A stretch of DNA of 36,036 nt from Gallionella sp. (GCA_013043965.1 JABEVF010000024.1:1-36036); one strand, 5' to 3'. Numbered from the stretch's first letter, positions 6,616 to 16,235 are shown. The notes: generated from the sequence alone by a model not told the origin. A program made the numbers and translations.

Positions 6616-9381
6616 ATGAGCCCGATTTTTGTTAAGGAATTCTTCGCGGGGTTTATTCGCACCCGCGCCATCAGCCGTCACTTCCGGCGGCTCGCGATAC
6701 TCGACGCGATCAGAGGCACGACGGTCGCGCGCGACGTTCCTTCCGCGCTAGGTCACACCTTGACGGACGCGGCCTATAGCGCGGTAGATCCGCTGCTGGC
6801 CGGGCTGGACAGTCATCTCGACGGCTTGTCCGAGACCCAGGCGGAGCTGATCCGCGCGCGCGTCGGCACCAATGAGGTCGAGCATGAGAAGCCGCTCCCG
6901 GCCTGGCTGCATCTTTGGCATTGCTACAAGAACCCCTTCAGCCTGTTGCTGACGGTGCTGGCCGCGATCTCTTTCTTCACCGAGGACATCAAGGCGACCA
7001 TCGTGATTTCCGCCATGGTGGTGCTGGCCACGTTCATCCGCTTTGTCCAGGAAAGCCGCTCCAACAATGCGGCGGACAAACTCAAAGAGATGGTGAGCAA
7101 TACGGCGACCGTGCTGCGCCGCGACCCCGCGCAGGACGCCGCCGAGGAAGCGCGCCGCTATTTCAATGTGGTGCTTCACCCGAAAGGGCCGCGCAAGGCC
7201 GAGATCGCCATCAAACTGTTGGTGCCCGGCGATCTGGTGCTGCTGTCGGCGGGTGACATGATCCCCGCCGATCTCCGCATCCTGTCGGCCAAGGATCTGT
7301 TCGTCAGCCAATCGGCGATGACGGGCGAATCCATGCCGGTGGAAAAATTTGCCGCCCAGCGCGTCGCCGATGTCGGCAACGCCATCGAGCTAGACAATAT
7401 CCTGTTCATGGGTACCAACGTGGTCAGCGGTTCGGCCAAGGCAGTGGTGATCGCCACCGGCGGCAACACCTATTTCGGTGCGCTGGCGCAACGGGTGACC
7501 GCCACCACGCGCACCCTGACTTCCTTTCAGGCCGGGATCAACAAGGTCAGCTGGTTGCTGATCCGTTTCATGCTGGTGATGACCCCGGTGGTGCTGCTCA
7601 TCAACGGCTTTACCAAAGGGGATTGGCTGGAGGCCTCGCTATTCGCTTTGTCGGTGGCGGTGGGTCTGACACCCGAGATGCTGCCGATGATCGTCACCAC
7701 GACGCTCGCCAAAGGCGCGGTGGTGTTGTCGCGGCAAAAGGTAATCGTCAAACGCCTGGATGCGATCCAGAACTTCGGCGCCATGGACGTGTTGTGCACC
7801 GACAAGACCGGCACCCTGACCCAGGACAAGATTTTTCTCGAACGCCACACCGACGTGTTCGGGCAGGCATCCGACACGGTGCTCAATTACGCTTACCTGA
7901 ACAGCTATTACCAGACCGGTTTGAAAAATCTGCTGGATGTGGCGGTGCTGGAGCATGTGGAAGTTCACCGGGAACTATCCATCAACACGGCGTTTTACAA
8001 GGTCGACGAGATCCCTTTCGACTTCGTGCGCCGCCGGATGTCGGTGGTGGTTGCCGAACAGGACGGGCAACATTTGCTGATCTGCAAAGGGGCGGTGGAA
8101 GAGGTGCTCGCGATATGCGGCCAGGTCCGGCATGGCGACCAAGTGGAACCGTTGCAACCCGACGTGTTGGCGCGTATCCGCGCCGTGACCGCCTCCTTGA
8201 ATGAGGAGGGCTTGCGGGTCGTCGCGGTCGCGGCAAAAGAAATGGCCAGCCCCAATATTTCGTACAGCGTTGCCGATGAAAACGCATTGACGCTGATCGG
8301 CTATATCGCCTTCCTCGACCCGCCCAAAGAATCCACCGCGCCAGCCATCAAGGCCCTCAAAGAGCATGGTGTGACCGTCAAGGTATTGACCGGTGACAAC
8401 GAGCTGGTGACGCTCAAGATCTGCCGCGAAGTGGGGCTGCGGATAGAGGGGGTGCTGCTGGGCGCGCAGGTCGAAGATATGCCCGAAGCAGCGTTGGCGG
8501 AGCGGGTCGAGCAGTGCAACATTTTCGCCAAGCTGACCCCCGCCCACAAAGAGCGCATCGTCCAGGCACTGCGCCGCAACGGCCACGTGGTCGGGTTCAT
8601 GGGGGACGGCATCAACGATGCGCCGGCACTGCGCGCCGCCGACATCGGCATCTCGGTGGATACCGCAGTGGACATCGCCAAAGAAGCGGCGGATATCATC
8701 CTGCTCGAGCGCAGCCTGATGGTGCTGGAAGAAGGCGTGATCGAAGGGCGCAAGACCTCGGCCAACATGCTCAAGTACATCAAGATGACCGCCAGCTCGA
8801 ATTTCGGCAACGTGTTCTCGGTGCTGGTGGCGGGCGCATTCCTGCCGTTTTTGCCGATGCTGCCGCTGCATCTGCTGGTGCAGAACCTGCTGTATGATTT
8901 CTCCCAGATCGCCATCCCGTTCGATAGCGTGGACGAGGAACAGGTCAAACATCCGCAAAGCTGGAGACCGGATGACATAGGCCGCTTCATGATATTTTTC
9001 GGGCCTATCAGCTCGATATTCGACATCGCCACGTATTGTCTGATGTGGTTCGTGTTCTCCGCCAATACGACGGATCAGCAAACCCTGTTCCAGTCGGGTT
9101 GGTTTGTCGAGGGACTGATGTCGCAGACATTGGTCGTGCATATGATACGCACGCAAAAGATCCCTTTCATCCAAAGCAAACCCAGCTGGCAATTGATGGG
9201 CGCGACGATATTGATCGTCACCGCCGGGATCTTTCTGGTGATGGGGCCGTATGCGAGCTACTTCAAACTGCAAGCTTTGCCGCCGATTTACTTCGTGTAT
9301 CTGTCCGTCATCCTGCTGGGTTATATGCTGCTGGCCCAAGCCATGAAAGGCATCTACACCCGCAAGTATGGCTGGCAATAA
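6616..9381 (+). CDS. mgtA: Magnesium-translocating P-type ATPase, MgtA/MgtB type
   Basis: P3B-type ATPase that imports Mg2+ across the inner membrane. It has 921 residues (enterobacterial MgtA/MgtB are about 900). The ATG at 6616 has GAGGGGG just upstream. In order it shows an N-terminal cytoplasmic segment; the cation-ATPase N domain; the actuator motif TGES; the phosphorylation motif DKTGTLT with the phosphorylated Asp at 396; the nucleotide-binding KGA; TGDN; and the hinge GDGINDAPALR. C-terminal membrane helices follow, including the MgtA-like NLLYDFSQIAIPFD. A 424-bp leader precedes it, consistent with leader-mediated control as in other mgtA genes. The OprB-like porin gene begins 72 bases downstream on the same strand and may be co-transcribed. 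Confidence 0.95.
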   Translation: MSPIFVKEFFAGFIRTRAISRHFRRLAILDAIRGTTVARDVPSALGHTLTDAAYSAVDPLLAGLDSHLDGLSETQAELIRARVGTNEVEHEKPLPAWLHLWHCYKNPFSLLLTVLAAISFFTEDIKATIVISAMVVLATFIRFVQESRSNNAADKLKEMVSNTATVLRRDPAQDAAEEARRYFNVVLHPKGPRKAEIAIKLLVPGDLVLLSAGDMIPADLRILSAKDLFVSQSAMTGESMPVEKFAAQRVADVGNAIELDNILFMGTNVVSGSAKAVVIATGGNTYFGALAQRVTATTRTLTSFQAGINKVSWLLIRFMLVMTPVVLLINGFTKGDWLEASLFALSVAVGLTPEMLPMIVTTTLAKGAVVLSRQKVIVKRLDAIQNFGAMDVLCTDKTGTLTQDKIFLERHTDVFGQASDTVLNYAYLNSYYQTGLKNLLDVAVLEHVEVHRELSINTAFYKVDEIPFDFVRRRMSVVVAEQDGQHLLICKGAVEEVLAICGQVRHGDQVEPLQPDVLARIRAVTASLNEEGLRVVAVAAKEMASPNISYSVADENALTLIGYIAFLDPPKESTAPAIKALKEHGVTVKVLTGDNELVTLKICREVGLRIEGVLLGAQVEDMPEAALAERVEQCNIFAKLTPAHKERIVQALRRNGHVVGFMGDGINDAPALRAADIGISVDTAVDIAKEAADIILLERSLMVLEEGVIEGRKTSANMLKYIKMTASSNFGNVFSVLVAGAFLPFLPMLPLHLLVQNLLYDFSQIAIPFDSVDEEQVKHPQSWRPDDIGRFMIFFGPISSIFDIATYCLMWFVFSANTTDQQTLFQSGWFVEGLMSQTLVVHMIRTQKIPFIQSKPSWQLMGATILIVTAGIFLVMGPYASYFKLQALPPIYFVYLSVILLGYMLLAQAMKGIYTRKYGWQ

Positions 9382-9411
9382 TTCGGGAGCGCCGAAAAAC
9401 AACGCCAGACA

Positions 9412-9431
9412 GCCGACATCGCGATGTCGGC
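9412..9431. repeat. Perfect 20-base palindrome between mgtA and the porin gene
   Basis: The arms GCCGACATCG (9412-9421) and CGATGTCGGC (9422-9431) are exact reverse complements with no spacer. It lies 30 bases after the mgtA stop and 22 before the preferred porin start. As RNA it would form an 8-bp stem with a CGCG loop, and no T-run follows. It could be a protein-binding operator or an attenuating hairpin. Confidence 0.5.
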
Positions 9432-9453
9432 CAAACGAATTTGGACATACGCC

Positions 9454-10836
9454 ATGAAAAAAATATTGATGCTGGCTCTGCTCGCCATGCTGCCGTGCCT
9501 CGCGCACGCCGGACCATCCGAGATTATCCTGGCTGCGGCCGATGTCTCGCCAGCGGCTCAACTTTCGCCCGATACGCCCATGCAGGGTGTTCCACAAGCA
9601 TGGGGCATATACGGTCAATTTACCGGTGTCAGCCAGGCGCACCCGGGTTTCACCTCGCCCTATCAAGGGGCGAACAGCCTAAGCCCCAATAACAGCAGTG
9701 CCGAAACGACCGATCTCACGCTGTTTGCCGGTGGGAGTATCTGGAGCGGTGGCGAGTTTTGGATCAACCCGGAAATCGATCAAGGGTTCGGTTTGTCCAA
9801 CACGGTGGGTTTGGCCGGTTTTTCGAGCGGCGAAGCCTACAAGGTCGGCGCAAACTCGCCCTATCTGCGCCTGCCCCGCGCCTTTTATCGGCAGACCCTC
9901 AATCTGGGCGGCGCAGAGCAAACCATTGCGCCGTCCACCAACCAGATAGAGCGAACCCAATCTGCCGACAACATCGTTCTGACGTTGGGCAAGTTCTCAG
10001 TGGTGGACATCTTCGATACCAATAGTTACGCGCACGACCCCAGGTCCGACTTCATGAACTGGTCTATTGTGGACGCGGGGGCATTTGATTATGCGGCCGA
10101 TGCGTGGGGGTTCACCGAGGGTGCATCCGCAGAATGGACACAATCCTGGTGGACGGTGCGCGGCGGATTTTTCAGCCTGTCCCAGACCCCGAATTCGACA
10201 GTGTTGGACCGAACCTTCACTCAGCACGAATGGGTCGGCGAGCTGGAGGAAAGACACCGGTTGTGGGACCATCCGGGCAAGGCAAAGCTACTGGGTTTCA
10301 TCAACCAGGGCTATATGGGAAGCTATGCCGACGCGTTGCGTCTTGCAAGACAGACCAACAGCACGCCGAGTACGGCACTGGTGCGCCGCTACAGTTCGCA
10401 ATCCGGGTTCTCGCTCAACCTAGAACAGGAGTTTTCTGCCGACATGGGGGGATTTGCGCGGGTAAGCAAGAACCAGGGCAACAATGAGGCGTTTGATTTC
10501 ACCGAAATCAATCAGTCGGTATCCGCAGGGCTGTCTCTGAAAGGCGATCGTTGGAGCCGCCACGATGACACATTTGGCTTGGCCGCGGTCGCCAACGGAT
10601 TATCCGGCGCGGCACGCAGTTATTTTGCGGCAGGAGGGATCGGCATATTGATAGGTGACGGGCAGCTTCCGCATTACGGCATGGAGAAGATCATGGAGAC
10701 TTATTATGCCTATTCCGTGCGCGCGGTGAATCACTTGACCCTTACCCTGAACTATCAATACGTGGTCAACCCGGCCTACAACCAGGACCGGGGGCCGGTC
10801 TCGATTATCGGCGCCCGATTGCATGTAGAGTTTTAA
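9454..10836 (+). CDS. Outer-membrane porin, carbohydrate-selective OprB family
   Basis: A 460-residue outer-membrane beta-barrel. The start at 9454 gives a clean Sec signal peptide (MKKILMLALLAMLPCLAHA). An in-frame ATG at 9424 sits within a palindrome and would add ten residues before the signal. The mature protein has the alternating strand pattern of OprB-type porins, with conserved-looking blocks FWINPEIDQGFGLSNT, GEAYKVGANSPYLRLPRAF, GKFSVVDIFDTNSYAHDPR and FMNWSIVDAGAFDYAADAWG. The end RGPVSIIGARLHVEF finishes on Phe as expected for barrel assembly. Family members are annotated as carbohydrate porins, but the true solute here is unknown; position after mgtA makes a role in cation or general solute uptake possible. 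It converges on chrA with 20 bp between. Confidence 0.85.
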   Translation: MKKILMLALLAMLPCLAHAGPSEIILAAADVSPAAQLSPDTPMQGVPQAWGIYGQFTGVSQAHPGFTSPYQGANSLSPNNSSAETTDLTLFAGGSIWSGGEFWINPEIDQGFGLSNTVGLAGFSSGEAYKVGANSPYLRLPRAFYRQTLNLGGAEQTIAPSTNQIERTQSADNIVLTLGKFSVVDIFDTNSYAHDPRSDFMNWSIVDAGAFDYAADAWGFTEGASAEWTQSWWTVRGGFFSLSQTPNSTVLDRTFTQHEWVGELEERHRLWDHPGKAKLLGFINQGYMGSYADALRLARQTNSTPSTALVRRYSSQSGFSLNLEQEFSADMGGFARVSKNQGNNEAFDFTEINQSVSAGLSLKGDRWSRHDDTFGLAAVANGLSGAARSYFAAGGIGILIGDGQLPHYGMEKIMETYYAYSVRAVNHLTLTLNYQYVVNPAYNQDRGPVSIIGARLHVEF

Positions 10837-10856
10837 CCTGGAGGGGTGATGCGGGC

Positions 10857-12209
10857 TTACGCTACAAGAGTCTTGTAAACCAACCCGGCCGCCGCACAGG
10901 CGGCGATAACTTCGATGACACCACGCTGATAACGGAACAGCGCGCCAGCCGCCGCCAGCGCAATCAGAGCCGAGGCGCTATCGAACGCCCCCGCAAAACC
11001 TTTTGGCCACAGCACGTGATAGCCGAAGAACAGGACCAGGTTCAAAATGACTCCGACGACCGCCGCCGTTATCGCGGTGAGCGGGGCGGTGAACTGGAGA
11101 TTGCCGTGCGTCGCTTCGACCAACGGGCCGCCCGCCAAAATGAAAATGAATGACGGCAAAAAAGTGAACCAGGTCACCAGGGTCGCCGCCAGCGCACCCG
11201 CCATAAACAACATGTCCGGCCCGAACACAGCCTTCACATAGCCGCCCACAAAACCGACAAAGGCCACCACCATGATGAGCGGCCCCGGCGTGGTTTCGCC
11301 GAGTGCCAGACCGTCCATCATCTGGGCGGTCGTGAGCCAGCCGTAATGCCCTACCGCACCCTGGTAGACGTAGGGTAATACCGCGTAAGCCCCGCCAAAC
11401 GTCAGCAGCGCGGCCTTGGTGAAGAACCAGCCCATCTGCGTCAGCGTGTGATCCCAACCAAATTCCGCCGTCAATAATGCCATTGGCAGCAACCACAGCA
11501 AGCTACCGGCCAGCACCACTTTCACCAGCCCGGACCAGCGAAAGCGCGCATGTTCCGGAGTCGGCGTGTAGTCATCGATCAAGGCCGCGCCGAAAGATTT
11601 ATTAGACTTGCCGTGCCCCCCGCCGGCCTTGAATTTTTCCGGCGCGATGCGCCCGCCCGCATAGCCGATCAATGCCGCCGCCGCAACAATGACGGGGAAG
11701 GGCACGTTAAGCGCGAAGATCGCCAGAAAAGCACACGTCGCGATCGACCATAGCAGACTGTTCTGGAGCGCGCGCGTACCAATGCGGTGCGCCGCCTGGA
11801 GCACGATGGCAGTCACGGCAGGCTTGATGCCATAGAACAATCCGGCCACCAGCGGCACATCACCGAACGCGATATAAATCCACGACAGCGCGATCAGGAC
11901 AAACAGCGAGGGCAACACGAACAACACACCCGCGATGATGCCGCCCCAAGTGCGATGCATCATCCAGCCGATGTAGGTCGCGAGCTGCTGCGCTTCCGGG
12001 CCCGGCAGCAGCATGCAGTAGTTGAGCGCATGCAAAAAACGCTGTTCCGATATCCAGCGTTTTTTCTCGACCAGGTCGTGATGCATGATGGCGATCTGCC
12101 CCGCCGGTCCGCCGAAGCTGATGAGGCCCAGCTTGAGCCAATACCGGAAGGCTTGCGCCAGTGTGACCGGATCTGGTGGCCGGTTATCGCGCGGCGCGTT
12201 GTTGAGCAT
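10857..12209 (-). CDS. chrA: Chromate transporter, ChrA (CHR) family, two-domain form
   Basis: A 450-residue membrane protein with two CHR domains. The N-terminal half has LGLISFGGPAGQIAIMH and PGPEAQQLATYIG; the C-terminal half has the matching LTFGGAYAVLPYVYQ and GLALGETTPGPLIMV. These paired FGG and PGP motifs define the long-chain CHR family, which typically exports chromate by proton-linked antiport. The many hydrophobic stretches fit about ten or more transmembrane helices. The start at 12209 overlaps the 3' end of the HPP gene by 26 bp, so the two are probably co-translated. The family is sure; chromate as the actual substrate is from family knowledge, since many CHR proteins are untested. 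Confidence 0.92.
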   Translation of the reverse strand: MLNNAPRDNRPPDPVTLAQAFRYWLKLGLISFGGPAGQIAIMHHDLVEKKRWISEQRFLHALNYCMLLPGPEAQQLATYIGWMMHRTWGGIIAGVLFVLPSLFVLIALSWIYIAFGDVPLVAGLFYGIKPAVTAIVLQAAHRIGTRALQNSLLWSIATCAFLAIFALNVPFPVIVAAAALIGYAGGRIAPEKFKAGGGHGKSNKSFGAALIDDYTPTPEHARFRWSGLVKVVLAGSLLWLLPMALLTAEFGWDHTLTQMGWFFTKAALLTFGGAYAVLPYVYQGAVGHYGWLTTAQMMDGLALGETTPGPLIMVVAFVGFVGGYVKAVFGPDMLFMAGALAATLVTWFTFLPSFIFILAGGPLVEATHGNLQFTAPLTAITAAVVGVILNLVLFFGYHVLWPKGFAGAFDSASALIALAAAGALFRYQRGVIEVIAACAAAGLVYKTLVA

Positions 12210-12876
12210 GTTGCATGGCGCGGCTATAAATCTCGAGCAGATCTTCCTCGCTCACATCGATCACGCTGTCCATTTCCTCGAGCGCGGCTTCGATAGCATC
12301 CACGGTGATCACTGCGGGCAGGATGCGCGCAGCCTGGGGTACGAACGGCTGATGCGGTGCGGGATAGTGTCGACCAGGCAGCAGATTGTTGATCAGCAAG
12401 GCAAACAACAAAGAAACACCGGTATTCATGGCGACGATACCGGTCAACCATAATCCGCCCATCTGATGGAACTGGCTTGCACCCAACACGACCGTGAGTG
12501 CGGTCGCCGCACCGGGCGGATGCAGCGCGTCCAGCACATGCATCAGCAAGATCGCCAAGGCCACGGCAAGCGCCGCCGCGACAATAGGGTCGGGGATGAG
12601 CAGGCTGATGATCCAGCCCGCCAGTGCCGAGACCGCATGCCCGACCACCAGGTTCCACGGCTGCGCCATCGGGCTGTGCGGTACCGCAAACAGCAGCACC
12701 GCCGATGCCGCAGTCGATCCCAACATGAGCAAAGGATATTGGCCCTGCGGCAGGAATTCGATCAGCAGCCCCAGCCACAAAATGGCGATGCCGCCAGCCA
12801 AGCCCCCGCGCAACTTCTCCGCGAACGTCACCGTCGCGTGGTGGTGGGGCAAAAAAAGCCGGAGGAAATGTTTCAT
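12184..12876 (-). CDS. HPP-family integral membrane protein
   Basis: A 230-residue protein with about five hydrophobic helices in residues 20-165 and the family-defining HPPGAATALT motif near residue 130. A charged C-terminal cytoplasmic tail of about 60 residues is rich in Glu and Asp. HPP proteins are poorly understood; plant and cyanobacterial members have been linked to nitrite transport. No CBS domain follows, unlike in some bacterial members. It is the first gene of a minus-strand pair with chrA (26-bp overlap), suggesting a linked anion-transport role, but the substrate is unknown. The ribosome-binding site is weak, so the exact start (ATG 12876) is less sure than the identity. Confidence 0.85.
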   Translation of the reverse strand: MKHFLRLFLPHHHATVTFAEKLRGGLAGGIAILWLGLLIEFLPQGQYPLLMLGSTAASAVLLFAVPHSPMAQPWNLVVGHAVSALAGWIISLLIPDPIVAAALAVALAILLMHVLDALHPPGAATALTVVLGASQFHQMGGLWLTGIVAMNTGVSLLFALLINNLLPGRHYPAPHQPFVPQAARILPAVITVDAIEAALEEMDSVIDVSEEDLLEIYSRAMQHAQQRAAR

Positions 12877-13007
12877 GTTCAGAGCAGCAAGTCATATGGG
12901 GGCGCTATGATAACCGCACAGGCAAAAAGTCGCCGCGCCTTGCCTATGATACGGGCGGATGCCCTGTTTGCCCGGCCGACAGCACAGCGCTGTTGCTTTT
13001 TGCAACG

Positions 13008-14009
13008 TCAACCATTCAGCATTTTCATGCTTCCCTCCGCGTAACGCGTGCCGGACGCCGCTCCGATGGGAAAGAGCGCATCGAGTTCCGCCAACTGATC
13101 CTTGCTCAACCTCAGGTCCAGGGCTCGCACATTTTCTTCCAGATAGACGCGCCGCTTAGTGCCGGGGATGGGGACGATGTCATTGCCCTGCGCCAGCACC
13201 CAGGCAAGCGCGAGCTGACCCGGTGTGCAGCCGATACGTGCCGCGAGTTCTTTGAACTTGTCCACCAAGGCCAGATTTTTGGTGAAGTTCTCGCCCTGAA
13301 AGCGCGGGGTCTGGCGACGGTAATCGTCCTCGCCAAACTGATCCGGACGGGTGATAACGCCAGTCAAGAAACCCCGTCCCATCGGGCTATATGGGACAAA
13401 CCCGATGCCCAGTTTGCGACAGGTCGCTAGTACGCCTTGTTCCGGGTCGCGCGACCAAAGGGAATATTCGCTTTGCAGTGCCGTGATGGGATGCGTCTTG
13501 TGCGCGCGCTCCAGTGTTTGAGAGGAGGCTTCGGACAGGCCGATGTAACGGACCTTGCCCGCCTTGACCAGCTCCGCCAGCGCACCGACCGTGTCTTCTA
13601 TCGGTGTTTGCGGGTCGATACGATGCTGGTAGTAAAGGTCTATCGTTTCGACGCCGAGGCGCTTCAGGCTGCCTTCGACCGATTGCCGGATATAACCCGG
13701 GCTTCCATCGACACCACGCGCATTCGGGTTGCTGTGATCGCGCACGATACCGAATTTGGTAGCGATAAAAACCTGGTCGCGCTTACCCTTGATCGCTTTC
13801 GCAATCAGCTCTTCATTGGTATACGGACCGTACATATCGGCGGTGTCGAGAAAGTTGATGCCCAGTTCCAGGGCCCGATGAAGGGTGGCGATGGATTCGA
13901 CATCATCCCGATTTGCGTAAAAATCGCTCATGCCCATACAGCCGAGGCCGATGGCGGAAACGGTTGGGCCATTAGCGCCCAGCCGGCGTGTGCCGATACG
14001 AGTGTTCAT
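13008..14009 (-). CDS. Aldo/keto reductase
   Basis: NADPH-dependent oxidoreductase of the aldo/keto reductase superfamily, 333 residues, cytoplasmic TIM barrel. The catalytic tetrad is visible: Asp55 and Tyr60 (DTADMY), Lys85 (IATKFG) and His129 (YYQHRID). The C-terminal cofactor motif is [15 protein letters not shown]. The sequence resembles the YajO/Tas/AKR13 branch (start [21 protein letters not shown]). Substrates for this branch are aldehydes and ketones; the physiological one is unknown. AAGGAG (complement of 14015-14020) lies 5 bases before the ATG, and a good sigma-70 promoter sits upstream, so it is probably a single-gene unit. Confidence 0.93.
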   Translation of the reverse strand: MNTRIGTRRLGANGPTVSAIGLGCMGMSDFYANRDDVESIATLHRALELGINFLDTADMYGPYTNEELIAKAIKGKRDQVFIATKFGIVRDHSNPNARGVDGSPGYIRQSVEGSLKRLGVETIDLYYQHRIDPQTPIEDTVGALAELVKAGKVRYIGLSEASSQTLERAHKTHPITALQSEYSLWSRDPEQGVLATCRKLGIGFVPYSPMGRGFLTGVITRPDQFGEDDYRRQTPRFQGENFTKNLALVDKFKELAARIGCTPGQLALAWVLAQGNDIVPIPGTKRRVYLEENVRALDLRLSKDQLAELDALFPIGAASGTRYAEGSMKMLNG

Positions 14010-14029
14010 TTGATCTCCTTATCAAGAAA

Positions 14030-14058
14030 TTTATTGTCGTTGCGCGGAATGGGGTCAA
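14030..14058 (-). promoter_or_regulatory. Sigma-70 promoter of the aldo/keto reductase gene
   Basis: On the minus strand, TTGACC (complement of 14053-14058, 5 of 6 matches to the -35 box) is separated by exactly 17 bases from AATAAA (complement of 14030-14035, 4 of 6 matches to the -10 box). The start codon is about 20 bases further on, giving a short 5' leader with AAGGAG. Confidence 0.5.
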
Positions 14059-14201
14059 TCAAACCGATTTGTTAGCGCGCTCGAAGTCAAGCAACCTTAA
14101 CACATGCACGATAGCTGGCTGACCGTGACGGTATATTTTCACCGCCAATGTACCGCCAATTGCGCTCGGCTGCCACAGAGCCGTTGGACATCCCGGACAA
14201 T

Positions 14202-14235
14202 AAAAAACCCGCGAATGCCTGTAGCAGTGCGGGTT
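14202..14235 (-). terminator. Intrinsic terminator downstream of tRNA-Ser
   Basis: On the minus strand, AACCCGC (complement of 14229-14235) pairs with GCGGGTT (complement of 14206-14212) and is followed directly by a T-run (TTTTTTATTG). It begins 25 bases after the tRNA 3' end and has the form of a rho-independent terminator. The rest of the region between the reductase and the tRNA gene shows nothing else definite. Confidence 0.75.
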
Positions 14236-14259
14236 AGTAAGACGGGTAAAACTGTTAAC

Positions 14260-14350
<91 letters not shown>

Positions 14351-14417
14351 GGTATGCGGCTTAATCATTGCGGCGCGCATTCTACCAGCAAGGCCGAAAC
14401 TCGTGCAGAATGTTGCC

Positions 14418-15859
14418 ATGCCATACACCCGACACCTGTTCAGTCCAGCCCGTTGCGCGCTGTACCCAGCCGCGCTGGCTTTGTGGCTGCTGTTGAGCGG
14501 CTGCGAACCCGCGCGGCAGCAGGTATTGCCCGACTGGCAAAACGGTGATCTGGTGGTCTTGGAAGACTCGCTGCAACCCGGCGCCGATTTTCAATTCAAC
14601 CATGAATTAGCCAAGCTGTTCGCCGGATATCTGCATGCAAAACTAACCGTGATTCCCGCTGATGTAGCACATGCGCCCGAGATGCTGGCACAACATCGCG
14701 CCCATCTGGCGGCCATCGGTTTTCGCAGCAATTCCGCCTCACCCGGGTTGGTCTACGCACCCAGTTATCAGACGGTCGCCGAGCAATTGGTGTTCAACAA
14801 CGCGCACGACGCACCCGCTGATATTGCCGGCATACTCGAGCTGAAGATCGCCGTGGTATCGGGTTCCGCCCAGGAAACGCTGCTGCAAGAGATCAAACGC
14901 AAACAGCCCCAGCTGCACTGGGAATCGCGTTCCGGGGTCGGGGTAGATGACCTGCTGGACGAGGTGGCGAACAGCCAATTGGATGTCACTTTTGCCAACC
15001 AGCAGCAATTCGGGGCAGCGAAGAACTTCCACGAGAATCTGGGCATAGCGAAGTTTGCTATCGCCACACCCAGCCAGCTGGCATGGGCTTTCGCGCCCGA
15101 TAGCGATGCCAGGTTGCGCGAACAAGCGACGCAATTCTTCGCGGATATCAGCAAGGATGGGCGGCTGCATGGTCTGGTCGATCGCTTTTACGGGTTTAAT
15201 GAACGACTGGCACCCCTCGATGCGGCGGCTTTCCTGGAGCAAGTCAATTCCACCCTGCCGCGCTATCGCGCGCTGTTCAAGGAGGCCGCTCACTGGAGCG
15301 GACTGGATTGGAAATTGATAGCGGCATTGGCCTATCAGGAATCGCACTGGAACCCGCTCGCCACCTCTTTCACAGTGTGCGCGGCATGATGATGTTGACC
15401 GAAGACACGGCCGACCAGATGAACGTGGACGACCGTCTGGACGCGCGGCAAAGCATCTTGGCCGGGGCCCGCTATCTGGCTGCGATACGCGACCAGTTAC
15501 CGCTGCGCATCGCCGAGCCGGACCGCACCTGGATGGCGCTGGCCGCCTATAACCAAGGCAACGGCCATCTGGAGGACGCGCGGGTGCTCACACAACGCAT
15601 GGGCATGAATGCGGATCGCTGGGTGGACGTGAAGCAATGGATGCCAAAACTGACCCGGCCCGAGTTCTTCGAACACCTCTCGCACGGTTATGCGCGAGGC
15701 GGCGAGGCGGTGATACTGGTGGAGAACATCCGCACCTACTACGACATGCTCAAACGCGCCGAATCGATCAAAGCCTCCGGCGACTTGTCCGCCACGCCTT
15801 ATTACAGACTGCTGGACAGCGACAAGAAGCAGCGTATCAAGAATTTTTCCAACCGATGA
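14418..15859 (+). pseudogene. mltF: Membrane-bound lytic transglycosylase F, split by a one-base frameshift
   Basis: MltF cleaves peptidoglycan glycan strands while attached to the outer membrane. The first part (14418 or GTG 14403, to TGA 15387-15389) has a lipobox-like LLLSGC, a solute-binding-protein-like domain, and the start of the transglycosylase domain with YQESHWNPLATS (catalytic Glu about residue 308). The family continues SPTGVRGMMM. Here the frame reads SFTVCAA and stops, while the next frame resumes at once with VRGMMMLTEDTADQM and runs to 15859, with the later motif AAYNQGNGHLEDAR. Adding one G at about 15375 restores S-F-T-G-V-R-G and about 485 codons overall (E. coli MltF 518). 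It may be a real inactivating mutation or a sequencing/assembly error. The rest of the gene shows no decay, which favours a recent event or an error. Confidence 0.88.
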
Positions 15860-15962
15860 TCGCGATCGTGCTGGCAGACATTCCGCCCGCATTTCGCGCG
15901 CACATAAAGTCATCACAATGTCATAATCGCGGCGCACAATTACCCACTCGGAGATAGTCAAC

Positions 15963-16235
15963 ATGGCAAGAATGGTTCAATGCATCAAACTCGGGCGCGA
16001 AGCAGAAGGCCTGGATAGACTCCCCTACCCCGGCGCTTTAGGCCAGCGCCTCTTCGAACAAGTATCCAAGGAAGCATGGCAGGGCTGGATCAAGCACCAG
16101 ACCATGCTGGTGAATGAGAACCGGCTGAACCTCGCCGATTTGCAGGCGCGCAAATACCTTGCGACACAAATGGAAAACTATTTCTTCGGCGGCGGCACGG
16201 ACGCGATACAAGGCTATGTCCCGCCCAAGAAATGA
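15963..16235 (+). CDS. yggX: Fe(2+)-trafficking / oxidative-damage protection protein YggX
   Basis: A 90-residue cytoplasmic protein matching the YggX family over its full length. It has the N-terminal [19 protein letters not shown] with the conserved Cys7, the central [17 protein letters not shown], and a C-terminal tail ending GYVPPKK. YggX protects Fe-S clusters from superoxide damage and is proposed to take part in Fe(II) trafficking. CGGAG at about 15949-15953 precedes the ATG. It is followed by ppk1 on the same strand after 117 bases. Confidence 0.96.
   Translation: MARMVQCIKLGREAEGLDRLPYPGALGQRLFEQVSKEAWQGWIKHQTMLVNENRLNLADLQARKYLATQMENYFFGGGTDAIQGYVPPKK

Noticed and set aside
7975-9666. 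A 563-codon open frame antisense to mgtA
   Set aside because: It is a codon-bias shadow: no family resemblance, skewed composition, and it runs across the end of mgtA and the porin signal peptide region.
12992-13006. GTTGC-TTTTT-GCAAC as a terminator of the aldo/keto reductase gene
   Set aside because: The stem is only 5 bp and on the minus strand no T-run follows, so the support is too weak.
15363-15389. Programmed -1 ribosomal frameshifting in mltF
   Set aside because: No X-XXY-YYZ slippery heptamer or clear downstream pseudoknot is visible, and MltF is not known to use recoding; a one-base deletion explains the data more simply.
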